Source of the DNA: Arthrobacter antioxidans
GTDB taxonomy: Bacteria; Actinomycetota; Actinomycetes; Actinomycetales; Micrococcaceae
Direction of reading: 5' to 3'
DNA: 64,000 nt
Assembly (NCBI RefSeq): GCF_023100725.1
Contig: NZ_CP095501.1
Location: forward strand, 1,426,001-1,490,000
The notes beneath the pieces are model-generated. The model was not told the DNA's origin and made no database searches. It saw only the letters and a list, made by a program, of their open reading frames with translations. How positions within the stretch are numbered: the first letter of the stretch is position 1; each line of letters opens with the position of its first letter. Positions 55,589 to 63,156 of this stretch are shown in pieces. A program made the position numbers and the translations under genes.

Positions 55589-55646
55589 CGTTCCCCGTGC
55601 GGGAACGGCGACGGCGGCCGCCCCCGCCAGGGGAGCGGCCGCCGTC
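55589..55646. terminator. Hairpins between glnE and glnA1
   Basis: A 7-bp stem (55589-55595 with 55601-55607) is followed by a 12-bp stem (55610-55621 with 55635-55646) with further pairing inside. The two genes converge here. Confidence 0.7.
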
Positions 55647-55672
55647 GTCGGTGCCTGTGGTGCCGGGTGCTG

Positions 55673-57097
55673 CTAGACGCCGTAGTAGAGCTCGAACTCG
55701 TAGGGGTTCGGGCGCAGGGAGAGCGGCTTGATCTCCATCTCGCGCTTGTACTCGATCCACGTGTCGATCAGGTCCTGCGTGAAGACGTCGCCCGCCTGCA
55801 GGAACTCGTTGTCCGCCTCGAGGGCCAGCAGGGCCTCCTCGAGCGAGCCGGGGGCCTTCTGGATGTCCTTGGCCTCCTCGGCGGGGAGCTCGTAGAGGTC
55901 CTTGTCGATGGGATCCGCGGGCTCGATGCGGTTCTTGATCCCGTCGAGGCCGGCCATGAGCTGCGCGGCGAAGGCCAGGTACGGGTTCGACGACGGGTCC
56001 GGCGCGCGGAACTCGATGCGCTTGGCCTTCGGGTTGGACCCGGTGATCGGGATGCGGATGCCGGCGGAGCGGTTGCCCTGCGAGTAGACCATGTTGACCG
56101 GGGCTTCGAAGCCCTTGACCAGGCGGCGGTAGGAGTTGACCGTCGGGTTGGTGAAGGCCAGGACGGCGGACGCGTGCTTGAGCAGGCCGCCGATGTACCA
56201 GCGGGCCATGTCGGAGAGACCGGCGTAGCCGCGCTCGTCGTAGAACAGCGGCACGCCGTTGCTCCACAGGGACTGGTGGCAGTGCATGCCGGAGCCGTTG
56301 TCGCCGAAGACGGGCTTCGGCATGAAGGTGGCGGACTTGCCCCAGGCGTTCGAGACGTTCTTGACGATGTACTTGAACTTCTGCAGGTCATCCGCAGCGT
56401 GCGTCATGGTCGTGAACTTGTAGTTGATCTCGGCCTGGCCGGCGCCGCCGACCTCGTGGTGGGACCGCTCGACCTCGAGGCCCGCCTTGTCCAGCTCGAC
56501 GCAGATCGCGTCGCGCAGGTCCGCCTGCTTGTCGACGGGGGACACCGGGAAGTAGCCGCCCTTGAACGGCGTCTTGTTGCCGAGGTTGCCGCCGACTTCC
56601 TCGCGGCCGCTGTTCCAGGGCGCCTCGATGGAGTCCACCTTGTAGAAGCTGCCCTGCGGGGAGGATTCGTACTGCACGTTGTCGAAGATGAAGAACTCGG
56701 CCTCGGGGGCGAAGAACGCCGTGTCCGCGATGCCGGTCGAGGAGAGGTACGCCTCCGCACGCTCGGCGACGCTGCGGGGATCGCGGTGGTAGGGGTCGCC
56801 GGTGCGCGGGTTGACGATGGAGAAGTTCAGCGCGAGGGTCTTCTCGGCGCGGAACGTGTCGATGAACGCCGTCGTCACGTCCGGGATCAGCTGCATGTCC
56901 GACTCGGCGATGCCCTGGAAGCCGCGGATGGAGGAGCCGTCGAAGAGCTGCCCGTGGATGAAGAAGTCCGCGTCGACCGTCTTGGCGGGGACGTTGAAGT
57001 GCTGCTGCACGCCGGGCAGGTCGGTGAATCGGACATCGACAAACCTGATGTCTTCGTCGGCGATGAACTTGAGGACCTCGTCCGCATTCTTAAACAT
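55673..57097 (-). CDS. glnA: Glutamine synthetase type I
   Basis: Main ammonia-assimilating enzyme, a dodecamer that joins ammonia and glutamate using ATP. The 474 residues include [81 protein letters not shown] and the adenylylation site Tyr402 in [11 protein letters not shown]. The C-terminal end is the usual [14 protein letters not shown] at 57097 with a leader of about 110 bases. A GlnR-like box lies upstream. The adenylyltransferase gene is its convergent neighbour. Confidence 0.97.
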   Translation of the reverse strand: MFKNADEVLKFIADEDIRFVDVRFTDLPGVQQHFNVPAKTVDADFFIHGQLFDGSSIRGFQGIAESDMQLIPDVTTAFIDTFRAEKTLALNFSIVNPRTGDPYHRDPRSVAERAEAYLSSTGIADTAFFAPEAEFFIFDNVQYESSPQGSFYKVDSIEAPWNSGREEVGGNLGNKTPFKGGYFPVSPVDKQADLRDAICVELDKAGLEVERSHHEVGGAGQAEINYKFTTMTHAADDLQKFKYIVKNVSNAWGKSATFMPKPVFGDNGSGMHCHQSLWSNGVPLFYDERGYAGLSDMARWYIGGLLKHASAVLAFTNPTVNSYRRLVKGFEAPVNMVYSQGNRSAGIRIPITGSNPKAKRIEFRAPDPSSNPYLAFAAQLMAGLDGIKNRIEPADPIDKDLYELPAEEAKDIQKAPGSLEEALLALEADNEFLQAGDVFTQDLIDTWIEYKREMEIKPLSLRPNPYEFELYYGV

Positions 57098-57212
57098 CGA
57101 TTCGTGCTCCTATCGCATGGCTGGGGGGAAACTGGACGCCAGCGCGTGCCCCTGCATCGCGCGGGAAGTCACGAGCTCTGGCGGAGTGGGACACTGCCGC
57201 CGTCTCGCTCCC

Positions 57213-57266
57213 ACTGTAGGAGCGGGCAGTTTCTCGCTGGTGTCGCCGTTGTTTCCGGGACGTTAC
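57213..57266 (-). promoter_or_regulatory. glnA promoter with GlnR-like box
   Basis: Minus strand: GTAAC-GTCCCG-GAAAC (57251-57266) matches the GlnR consensus GTnAC-n6-GnAAC exactly. TACAGT (57213-57218) is a candidate -10, which puts the box about 50 bases before the predicted transcript start, the usual place for GlnR activation. No good -35 is present, as expected for an activated promoter. Confidence 0.65.
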
Positions 57267-57339
57267 ATGAGGGGAAGTGCGCTTCCTACCCTAGCGCGTT
57301 CGCGAGGTCGGGGGCATAATGCGGCCGCTTGCCGCCGGG

Positions 57340-57345
57340 TAGGCT
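57340..57345 (+). promoter_or_regulatory. -10 box TAGGCT, leaderless start of the RDD gene
   Basis: TAGGCT, six bases (GGAGGC), then the GTG at 57352. The GGAGG between them is too close to the start codon to act as a normal ribosome binding site. Confidence 0.55.
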
Positions 57346-57351
57346 GGAGGC

Positions 57352-57789
57352 GTGGTAAGTAGACATGACATCGGCTCGTGGATGGAAGGCCCCTCGCCGT
57401 CGGGCAACCAGCAGTGGCCCGGCCAGCGGCTCGGACGGCCCGCATCGGGTCCCGGGTCGATCGCCCGGTTCCCGCCGAGGGCCGCGGCGCTCCTGATCGA
57501 CTGGGTCCTCTGTTCGCTGCTGTCCGCAGCGTTCTTCGACTACGACTCCTTCGCCACGCTGTACATCTTCCTCATCGAACAGATCCTGTTCGTCGGCTTC
57601 TTCGGCTACAGCATCGGGCATCGCCTGCTGCGCATGCAGGTGCAGACTCTGGACGGCCGGCCTGCGGGCTACCTCACCGCGATCATCCGGAGCGTGCTCC
57701 TGTGCCTCGTGATCCCGGCACTGATCATCGACGCGGACCAGCGCGGGATCCACGACCGGGCGCGAGGCACCGGACTCTTCCGCATCTAG
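57352..57789 (+). CDS. RDD-family membrane protein
   Basis: Membrane protein of 145 residues with the RDD domain: an Arg before the first helix (PPRAAALLIDWVL, with the paired Asp), hydrophobic helices at about 44-62, 67-85 and 108-124, and a C-terminal DADQRGIHDRARGTGLF that carries the final conserved Asp. Members of this family occur next to diverse genes and some act as ion exchangers; the role here is unknown. GTG start. Confidence 0.85.
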   Translation: MVSRHDIGSWMEGPSPSGNQQWPGQRLGRPASGPGSIARFPPRAAALLIDWVLCSLLSAAFFDYDSFATLYIFLIEQILFVGFFGYSIGHRLLRMQVQTLDGRPAGYLTAIIRSVLLCLVIPALIIDADQRGIHDRARGTGLFRI

Positions 57790-57812
57790 GCGGAAGCGGC
57801 GGGCCGGACGCA

Positions 57813-57843
57813 GAAGAGCCCCTCCCATCGGGAGGGGCTCTTC
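57813..57843. terminator. Bidirectional terminator between the RDD and DUF4191 genes
   Basis: A perfect 14-bp stem (57813-57826 with 57830-57843) around a 3-base loop, between convergent genes. Confidence 0.85.
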
Positions 57844-57855
57844 GTCCGTCGAGGG

Positions 57856-58608
57856 TCAGCGTCCGCGCATCGCCTTGCGGTCAGGACGGGCCTTGAACGG
57901 ATCCACGCCCTTGGGGATCGGCAGCTTCGTCCCGAGGGCACTCAGTCGCTTGTCGACGGCCGACACCTCCTGCTTGGTGAGGGTCTTCTTGAGTTTCTGC
58001 ACGGTCTTCGGGAGCTTGGACAGGGGGACCTGGCGCTCGTCGCGACCGGTCTCGATGACGTGGATGGGCACGTTCGGGATGATGCGGGCCATCTTGCGCT
58101 TCTCGCCGTCCACGAGCTGCTTGACCCGGGTGGACGGGCCCTCCGAGACGAGGATGACTCCCGGGCGGCCGATGACGCGGAACACGGCGTCCTGGGTGCG
58201 CGGGTTGACTGCGACGGGCTGCTCCTGGAGGATCCAGCCGCGCCGCAGGACGCTCAGGGCAGCACCGGCCGCGCCCGGCTTCCCCTCGATCTGGGAGAAC
58301 GCCGCGCGTTCGGCCCGACGGGACAGGATGAAGATCGCCGCGAGGAACGCGAGCGGGATGGCGATGATCATCAGGGTGATGACGTTGTCGATCAGCAGCC
58401 CGATCAGCAGCCCCAGCGCGATGATGCCCACGAACGCCAGCAGCATGAACCAGACGACGCTCGGATCGTTGCGCCGCGTCATCTTGAAGACCTCGGAGAC
58501 CTGCTTCATGCGGCCGGTCTTCTTGGGGCCCTTCGCGGCCTTCGGCTTGCGCGAGAAGAGACGGCGTTTGGGCGTGGGGGAACCGGAAGGATCGATCGTG
58601 TGCGACAT
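57856..58608 (-). CDS. DUF4191 membrane protein
   Basis: Actinobacterial protein of unknown function, regularly encoded beside lipA. The 250 residues have a basic N-terminus (1-35), MKQVSEVFKMTRRNDPSVVWF, two transmembrane helices (about 51-73 and 76-96) and a cytoplasmic basic domain containing LRRGWILQEQPVAVNPRTQDAVFRVIGRPGVILVSEG. On the minus strand TAGAAT (58618-58623) stands nine bases before the ATG, so the leader would be very short. Confidence 0.85.
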   Translation of the reverse strand: MSHTIDPSGSPTPKRRLFSRKPKAAKGPKKTGRMKQVSEVFKMTRRNDPSVVWFMLLAFVGIIALGLLIGLLIDNVITLMIIAIPLAFLAAIFILSRRAERAAFSQIEGKPGAAGAALSVLRRGWILQEQPVAVNPRTQDAVFRVIGRPGVILVSEGPSTRVKQLVDGEKRKMARIIPNVPIHVIETGRDERQVPLSKLPKTVQKLKKTLTKQEVSAVDKRLSALGTKLPIPKGVDPFKARPDRKAMRGR

Positions 58609-58679
58609 AGTTCTTCGATTCTACGGGATGGCGGAGGAGCGGCGGCCGGACTGCCCGCCGTCGTGGACGGCGGGCGACG

Positions 58680-59681
58680 TCAGCCGGCGAGGAGCGAGGA
58701 CGCTTCCTGCAGGGCGGATCCGGACTCGTCCAGGTGCGCGAGTTCCGGGGGGAGCTCGAGGCCCTTCTTGCGCATGGCGCGTGCCCAGAGGCGGCCCGCG
58801 CGGTACGACGAGCGCACGAGGGGGCCGCTCATCACGCCGAGGAAACCGATCGCCTCGGCCTCCTCGCTCAGTTCGACGAACTCGGCGGGCTTCACCCAGC
58901 GGTCCACGGGGAGGTGGCGCTCGCTCGGGCGCAGGTACTGCGTGATCGTGATGAGGTCGCAGCCGGCGTCGTGGAGGTCGCGGAGGGCCTCGGAGATCTC
59001 CTCCCTGGTCTCGCCCATCCCCAGGATGAGGTTCGACTTCGTGACCATGCCGCGGTCGCGCCCCTGGGTGATGACGTCGAGGGAACGCTCGTACCGGAAC
59101 GCCGGGCGGATCCGCTTGAAGATGCGGGGGACGGTCTCGACGTTGTGCGCGAAGACCTCCGGGGCGGCATCGCAGATCGCCGCGATGTGCTCGGGGCGAC
59201 CGGAGAAATCGGGGATCAGGATCTCGACGCCGGTGCCCGGGTTCATGCTGTGGATCTGCCGGATGGTCTCGGCGTAGAGCCAGACACCCTCGTCGGGCAG
59301 GTCGTCCCGCGCGACGCCCGTGACCGTCGCGTAGCGCAGGTTCATCGACTGCACCGACTGGGCGACCTTGAAGGGCTCACTGCGGTCCAGGGGCTGCGGC
59401 TTGCCGGTGTCGATCTGGCAGAAGTCGCACCGCCGGGTGCACTCGGAGCCGCCGATGAGGAACGTGGCCTCCCGGTCCTCCCAGCACTCGAAGATGTTGG
59501 GGCAGCCTGCCTCCTCGCAGACGGTGTGCAGGCCCTCCTTCTTCACCAGGTTCTTCATGGCCACGAATTCCGGGCCGATGTTGACCTTGGCCTTGATCCA
59601 GTCGGGCTTTCGCTCCACCGGTGTCTCGGCGTTGCGCGCCTCGACGCGCAGCAGCCGGCGGCCCTCGGGTGCAAGACTCAC
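58680..59681 (-). CDS. lipA: Lipoyl synthase
   Basis: Radical SAM enzyme that inserts two sulfurs into protein-bound octanoyl chains, the last step of lipoate synthesis. The 333 residues contain both iron-sulfur cluster motifs: Cys55/Cys60/Cys66 ([12 protein letters not shown], auxiliary cluster) and Cys81/Cys85/Cys88 ([11 protein letters not shown] cluster), and the C-terminal RSSYRAG with the cluster-binding serine. ATG overlaps the lipB stop by four bases, so the two are coupled. Confidence 0.97.
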   Translation of the reverse strand: MSLAPEGRRLLRVEARNAETPVERKPDWIKAKVNIGPEFVAMKNLVKKEGLHTVCEEAGCPNIFECWEDREATFLIGGSECTRRCDFCQIDTGKPQPLDRSEPFKVAQSVQSMNLRYATVTGVARDDLPDEGVWLYAETIRQIHSMNPGTGVEILIPDFSGRPEHIAAICDAAPEVFAHNVETVPRIFKRIRPAFRYERSLDVITQGRDRGMVTKSNLILGMGETREEISEALRDLHDAGCDLITITQYLRPSERHLPVDRWVKPAEFVELSEEAEAIGFLGVMSGPLVRSSYRAGRLWARAMRKKGLELPPELAHLDESGSALQEASSLLAG

Positions 59682-60415
59682 AGGGAAGCTCCTTCTGGCT
59701 GGTTCTGGACGGGGCCGGGCGTACCGCCGGCTCCGGCAGGGTCGTGGTCGGGTGCTTCGGCGTCATCCTTGCCCACCAGCACCGCCTCATTCTTGCGCAG
59801 TTCGGCCTCGATCGACGAAACGAGATCGGCCGGTGTGACCGTGCGGCCGCATTCGGCGGAGATGGTGGTGACTCCGGCGTCCGCGATGCCGCAGGGGACG
59901 ATCTGCTGGAAGGGCGCCAGATCGTTGCTGCAGTTGATGGCGAAGCCGTGCATGGTGACGCGGTTCCTCACGCGGATCCCGATGGCCGCGATCTTGCGGG
60001 CGGGCTGCGTGTCGGTCTCCGCGAGCCAGACCCCGGACCGCCCGTCGATCCTGATGCCGTCGATCCCGAGGGGGCGCAGGGAGGCGATGATGACCTCCTC
60101 CAGGGTGTGGACGTAGTCGGCGACACGCGCCGGATCCCGCAGCGCGAGGATGGGGTAGCCGACCAGTTGTCCCGGGCCGTGCCAGGTGAGTTTCCCGCCG
60201 CGGTCGACGGCCACGACGGGAGTGCCGTCGAAGGGCCTCTCGTGATCCTCGGTGCGTTTGCCCGCCGTGTACACGGCGGCGTGCTCGAGGAGGAGGACGG
60301 TGCTCGGTGCGGCGCCCCCCACCACCCGGGCGTGGAGTGCCTGCTGCATCTCCCACCCCTGCGTGTACTCGATGTAGTCCGGAGCGAGGCCGACGCGCGA
60401 CAGCACAAGAGTCAT
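59678..60415 (-). CDS. lipB: Octanoyl-ACP:protein N-octanoyltransferase
   Basis: Moves octanoyl chains from acyl carrier protein to the lipoyl domains of dehydrogenase complexes, ahead of LipA. The 245 residues have [36 protein letters not shown], and the catalytic Lys/Cys region [37 protein letters not shown]. The ATG at 60415 stands six bases after TAGGCT on the minus strand, so it is a leaderless first gene of lipB-lipA. Confidence 0.95.
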   Translation of the reverse strand: MTLVLSRVGLAPDYIEYTQGWEMQQALHARVVGGAAPSTVLLLEHAAVYTAGKRTEDHERPFDGTPVVAVDRGGKLTWHGPGQLVGYPILALRDPARVADYVHTLEEVIIASLRPLGIDGIRIDGRSGVWLAETDTQPARKIAAIGIRVRNRVTMHGFAINCSNDLAPFQQIVPCGIADAGVTTISAECGRTVTPADLVSSIEAELRKNEAVLVGKDDAEAPDHDPAGAGGTPGPVQNQPEGASL

Positions 60416-60421
60416 GGGACA

Positions 60422-60427
60422 AGCCTA
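60422..60427 (-). promoter_or_regulatory. -10 box TAGGCT, leaderless start of lipB
   Basis: On the minus strand TAGGCT, then TGTCCC (six bases), then the ATG at 60415. Confidence 0.6.
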
Positions 60428-60516
60428 GTCCTGCGCGGTGACACCTTCCTGCCGCAGGCCTCCTGGTCCCGGCCGCTCGGCCTGCAGGGTCAGCACAGGG
60501 TGCCGTGCGGGTGGCC

Positions 60517-60897
60517 TTACGGGTGGCCGTGCTGGTGTTCGGGCCGGCCGGGGAGGTCGAAGGTCGCGCCGAGGCGGACCAGCCGCCAGTCCGTCCCGGC
60601 ACGGCGCACCTCGAAGTGGAGGATCGGGGACACGGGGCCGGTCTGGGCCTCGAATCTCCAGAAATCGGCCCGCCACGGGTGGATGGGCCGCACGTCCTCC
60701 GATCCTGCCGGCGTCGAGGGCAGTGCCCGCCACGTGGACCAGTGGCGGCGCGGGCCCACCACCTGCCACAGGGAGCCGCGCCAGCGCAGCCGGCAGGGCT
60801 GCGGGACGCCGTCGACGTCCTCGAAGGCGAGCCCGACGGTCTCGTCCACCGGACGCCAGGCCTCGGTCGTGTCATCGGGAGTGCGTTCCATGATCAC
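60517..60897 (-). CDS. DUF6504-family protein, SOS-boxed
   Basis: Small actinobacterial protein of unknown function with the signature CRLRWRGSLWQVVGPRRHWSTWR and a C-terminal HFEVRRAGTDWRLVRLGATFD. Similar proteins are often encoded close to DNA-repair polymerase genes, so a link to DNA damage is plausible. The 126-residue frame starts at GTG 60897 (ATG 60891 is an alternative) after GGAGGAG. A perfect LexA-type palindrome lies 30 bases upstream. No transmembrane segment. Confidence 0.75.
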   Translation of the reverse strand: MIMERTPDDTTEAWRPVDETVGLAFEDVDGVPQPCRLRWRGSLWQVVGPRRHWSTWRALPSTPAGSEDVRPIHPWRADFWRFEAQTGPVSPILHFEVRRAGTDWRLVRLGATFDLPGRPEHQHGHP

Positions 60898-60926
60898 CTG
60901 TCTCCTCCGGAACCGTTCGTTAAAAA

Positions 60927-60942
60927 TAGAACAAATGTTCTA
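60927..60942 (-). promoter_or_regulatory. LexA/SOS box
   Basis: TAGAACAAATGTTCTA is a perfect 16-base palindrome containing GAAC-n4-GTTC, the core of the actinobacterial and Gram-positive SOS box. It stands just upstream of the DUF6504 gene and about 85 bases before the divergent kinase gene. Confidence 0.8.
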
Positions 60943-61013
60943 GTGATGCAATCGATTCCGGGGGTCAGTCGTCCCGGGCTGTGGATAACGCCGAGGGCAG
61001 CGTCACGGTGGCC

Positions 61014-61019
61014 TAGAAC
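61014..61019 (+). promoter_or_regulatory. -10-like box TAGAAC, leaderless start of the atypical kinase
   Basis: TAGAAC, six bases (TGAACC), then the ATG at 61026. The last base deviates from T. Confidence 0.45.
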
Positions 61020-61025
61020 TGAACC

Positions 61026-63137
61026 ATGGACGAAGACACCCGATCCACGCCGACGGGATCATCAGCGGACGTCACGGCGGGCACCCCGGCGGGCGCTGCG
61101 GTGAGGGCCGCCGCATCGTCGTCGGGCATGCCGGACGACGCCTGGAACACCGATCCCGACGGCGCGGAGCGGCCCGCTGTCCCGGGGCTGCGGGTCGGAC
61201 GCCTCCTGGGCCGGGGCGGTTCCTCCGCGGTGTGGCTGGTGACGGACGACGGCGGACGGCGCTTCGCGCTCAAGGTGATCACGCCGGTTCCGCCGGGTCC
61301 CGCGGAGGGACGTGGCGGGCAGCGCGCTGCGGCGCCGACACGTCGCGGGAGACGCGCTGCCACCGGGGCCGCGCCGTTCGTCGCGGCAGCGCCCGCGCCC
61401 TCGTCGGGCACCGGCCGCCGCGCGGGCACGGGCGCGCGGACAGGCGGCGACGGGGCGGACGTGCTCGCGCGCGAACTGACGCTCCTCCAGCGCTTCACCC
61501 ATGACCACCTCGTCAGGGTGCACCGCCTCGTCGGGACGGACCAGGGCCCCGGGCTGCTGATGGACCTCGCCCCGGGCGGTTCGTTGCTCGGCCTCGTGAC
61601 GAGTCGCGGCCCCCTGCCGGTCCCCGAGGTCGTGACGGCCCTGGTCCCGGTGGCGCAGGTGCTCGGCTACCTGCACGGCGCCGGAGCCCTGCACGGCGAC
61701 GTGACACCGGGGAACATCCTGTTCACGGCCGAGGGCAAGCCGCTCCTCGGCGATCTCGGGACGGGGCGCCTCCTGGGGGCCGAGCGTGATGGCCACGCGG
61801 GGACACCCGGCTTCCTCGATCCGCTCCACGACGGGTCGTTCGACGCCGGCGCCGACGTCTTCGCCCTGGCGGCCGTGGCCTGGTTCGCGCTGACCGGCCG
61901 GGTCCCCGGACCCGCCGAGCAGCGGCCGCCCCTCGCACTGATCGTCCCGGAGATACCGCGGGAGCTCATGCAGCTCATCGAGGATGCGCTGAGCTCCAGC
62001 CGGGACCGGCGCCCCACCGCGGACGACTTCGCCCGCGGCCTGCTGGCCGGCGCCACGCCGGTCCCCGTCGACCTCGTTCCGGCCGTGCATACGAGCGTCC
62101 TGCCGGAACTGCTGACCCGGCGCGCGGACCCTCCGCCCAGCGCTCCGCCGTCCCGATGGACGCGGCTGGCCGGCATCCGCCCGCGCTCCGACGGGGGAGT
62201 ACCCGGAGCGCCCGGAGCCGGGCGGGGACGACGCCCCGCAGGGGGGCGCCCGCGGGAAGCACTCCTGTGGGCACCCGGGCCGGGAGCACGCCCGTTTGAA
62301 GGACGCTCGCGAGAACCGCTCCGGGGCGCAGGGCAGGCCTCCGCCCCCCGACGGGCGGCGCGCCAGCAGGAGTCGGGCCGTACAGGGCGGGAGCGACGCA
62401 CCCGGGGCGTGCTGGCGATCCTGGCGGGAGTGGCGGCGGTCGTGCTGCTCATCGCGGGGATGGCCCTGACCGTCGACGTCGTCCGTTCCGCGGAGCCCGC
62501 GGCCGACAGTGCACCCGGTGCCGTGCCCGGTGCCGTTCCCGACGCTGCTCCCGGCGCCGCCACCGATGCGTCGCCGTCCGGTGCCGGGTCCGACCGTGCG
62601 GATCCCGTCCCGACGGACCGGACCGAGGCAGGCGGCGGGGACGACCCGCCGGGAGCGGACCCGGGCCGGGCCGCGCCGGCCGCCGATCCCGCCGCAGCGC
62701 TGGACGGCCTGGCCGCCGTGCGCGCGCGGGCCTTCGCCGAGGCCGATCCGGACCTGCTCGCGATGGTCGACGTCGAGGGGTCCCCTGCGATGGCGGTGGA
62801 CCGTGAAGCGGTCGGGGCGCTCGCGGAGACGGGCAGGACCCTCCGTGACCTGTCGATCGACATCCGGGACGCGGCCGCCCTGACGGACGCGGAGCTGGCG
62901 GGCCTCCCGGCGCTCGCGAGCCTGGCGGCGGTCACCGACCCGCCCCCGACCATCGAGGTGTCCGTGGTCCGGGCGACGGCGGCGCTCTCCTCCTACACCG
63001 AGACGGCGGCGGGGACGGGGCCGCCGCGGTCCGGGCCGAGCCCGCTCACGGCGGCCGGTCGGCAGGAGCTGATCTTCGTCCTCTGGAGTTCCGCCGACGG
63101 CTGGCGGATCCACTCCGTCGTCGCGCCGCCCGCCTGA
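61026..63137 (+). CDS. Atypical membrane Ser/Thr protein kinase
   Basis: Hanks-type kinase fold with altered motifs, 703 residues. Kinase domain about 54-345: LGRGGSSAVWLV glycine loop, Lys83 in FALKVI, a 60-residue Arg/Ala/Gly-rich insertion (86-146), helix-C Glu150, the catalytic loop LHGDVTPGN (HRD changed to HGD, Asp225 and Asn230 kept) and GDLG at 242-245 in place of DFG. A Pro/Arg-rich juxtamembrane stretch leads to one transmembrane helix (about 461-482). The extracellular part is low complexity followed by a conserved-looking 140-residue C-terminal domain (LDGLAAVRARAFAEADPDLLAMVDVEGSPA onward). No PASTA repeats. Weak or non-canonical activity is possible; substrate unknown. Confidence 0.8.
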   Translation: MDEDTRSTPTGSSADVTAGTPAGAAVRAAASSSGMPDDAWNTDPDGAERPAVPGLRVGRLLGRGGSSAVWLVTDDGGRRFALKVITPVPPGPAEGRGGQRAAAPTRRGRRAATGAAPFVAAAPAPSSGTGRRAGTGARTGGDGADVLARELTLLQRFTHDHLVRVHRLVGTDQGPGLLMDLAPGGSLLGLVTSRGPLPVPEVVTALVPVAQVLGYLHGAGALHGDVTPGNILFTAEGKPLLGDLGTGRLLGAERDGHAGTPGFLDPLHDGSFDAGADVFALAAVAWFALTGRVPGPAEQRPPLALIVPEIPRELMQLIEDALSSSRDRRPTADDFARGLLAGATPVPVDLVPAVHTSVLPELLTRRADPPPSAPPSRWTRLAGIRPRSDGGVPGAPGAGRGRRPAGGRPREALLWAPGPGARPFEGRSREPLRGAGQASAPRRAARQQESGRTGRERRTRGVLAILAGVAAVVLLIAGMALTVDVVRSAEPAADSAPGAVPGAVPDAAPGAATDASPSGAGSDRADPVPTDRTEAGGGDDPPGADPGRAAPAADPAAALDGLAAVRARAFAEADPDLLAMVDVEGSPAMAVDREAVGALAETGRTLRDLSIDIRDAAALTDAELAGLPALASLAAVTDPPPTIEVSVVRATAALSSYTETAAGTGPPRSGPSPLTAAGRQELIFVLWSSADGWRIHSVVAPPA

Positions 63138-63156
63138 GGCGTGGTGCCCGCAGGGT

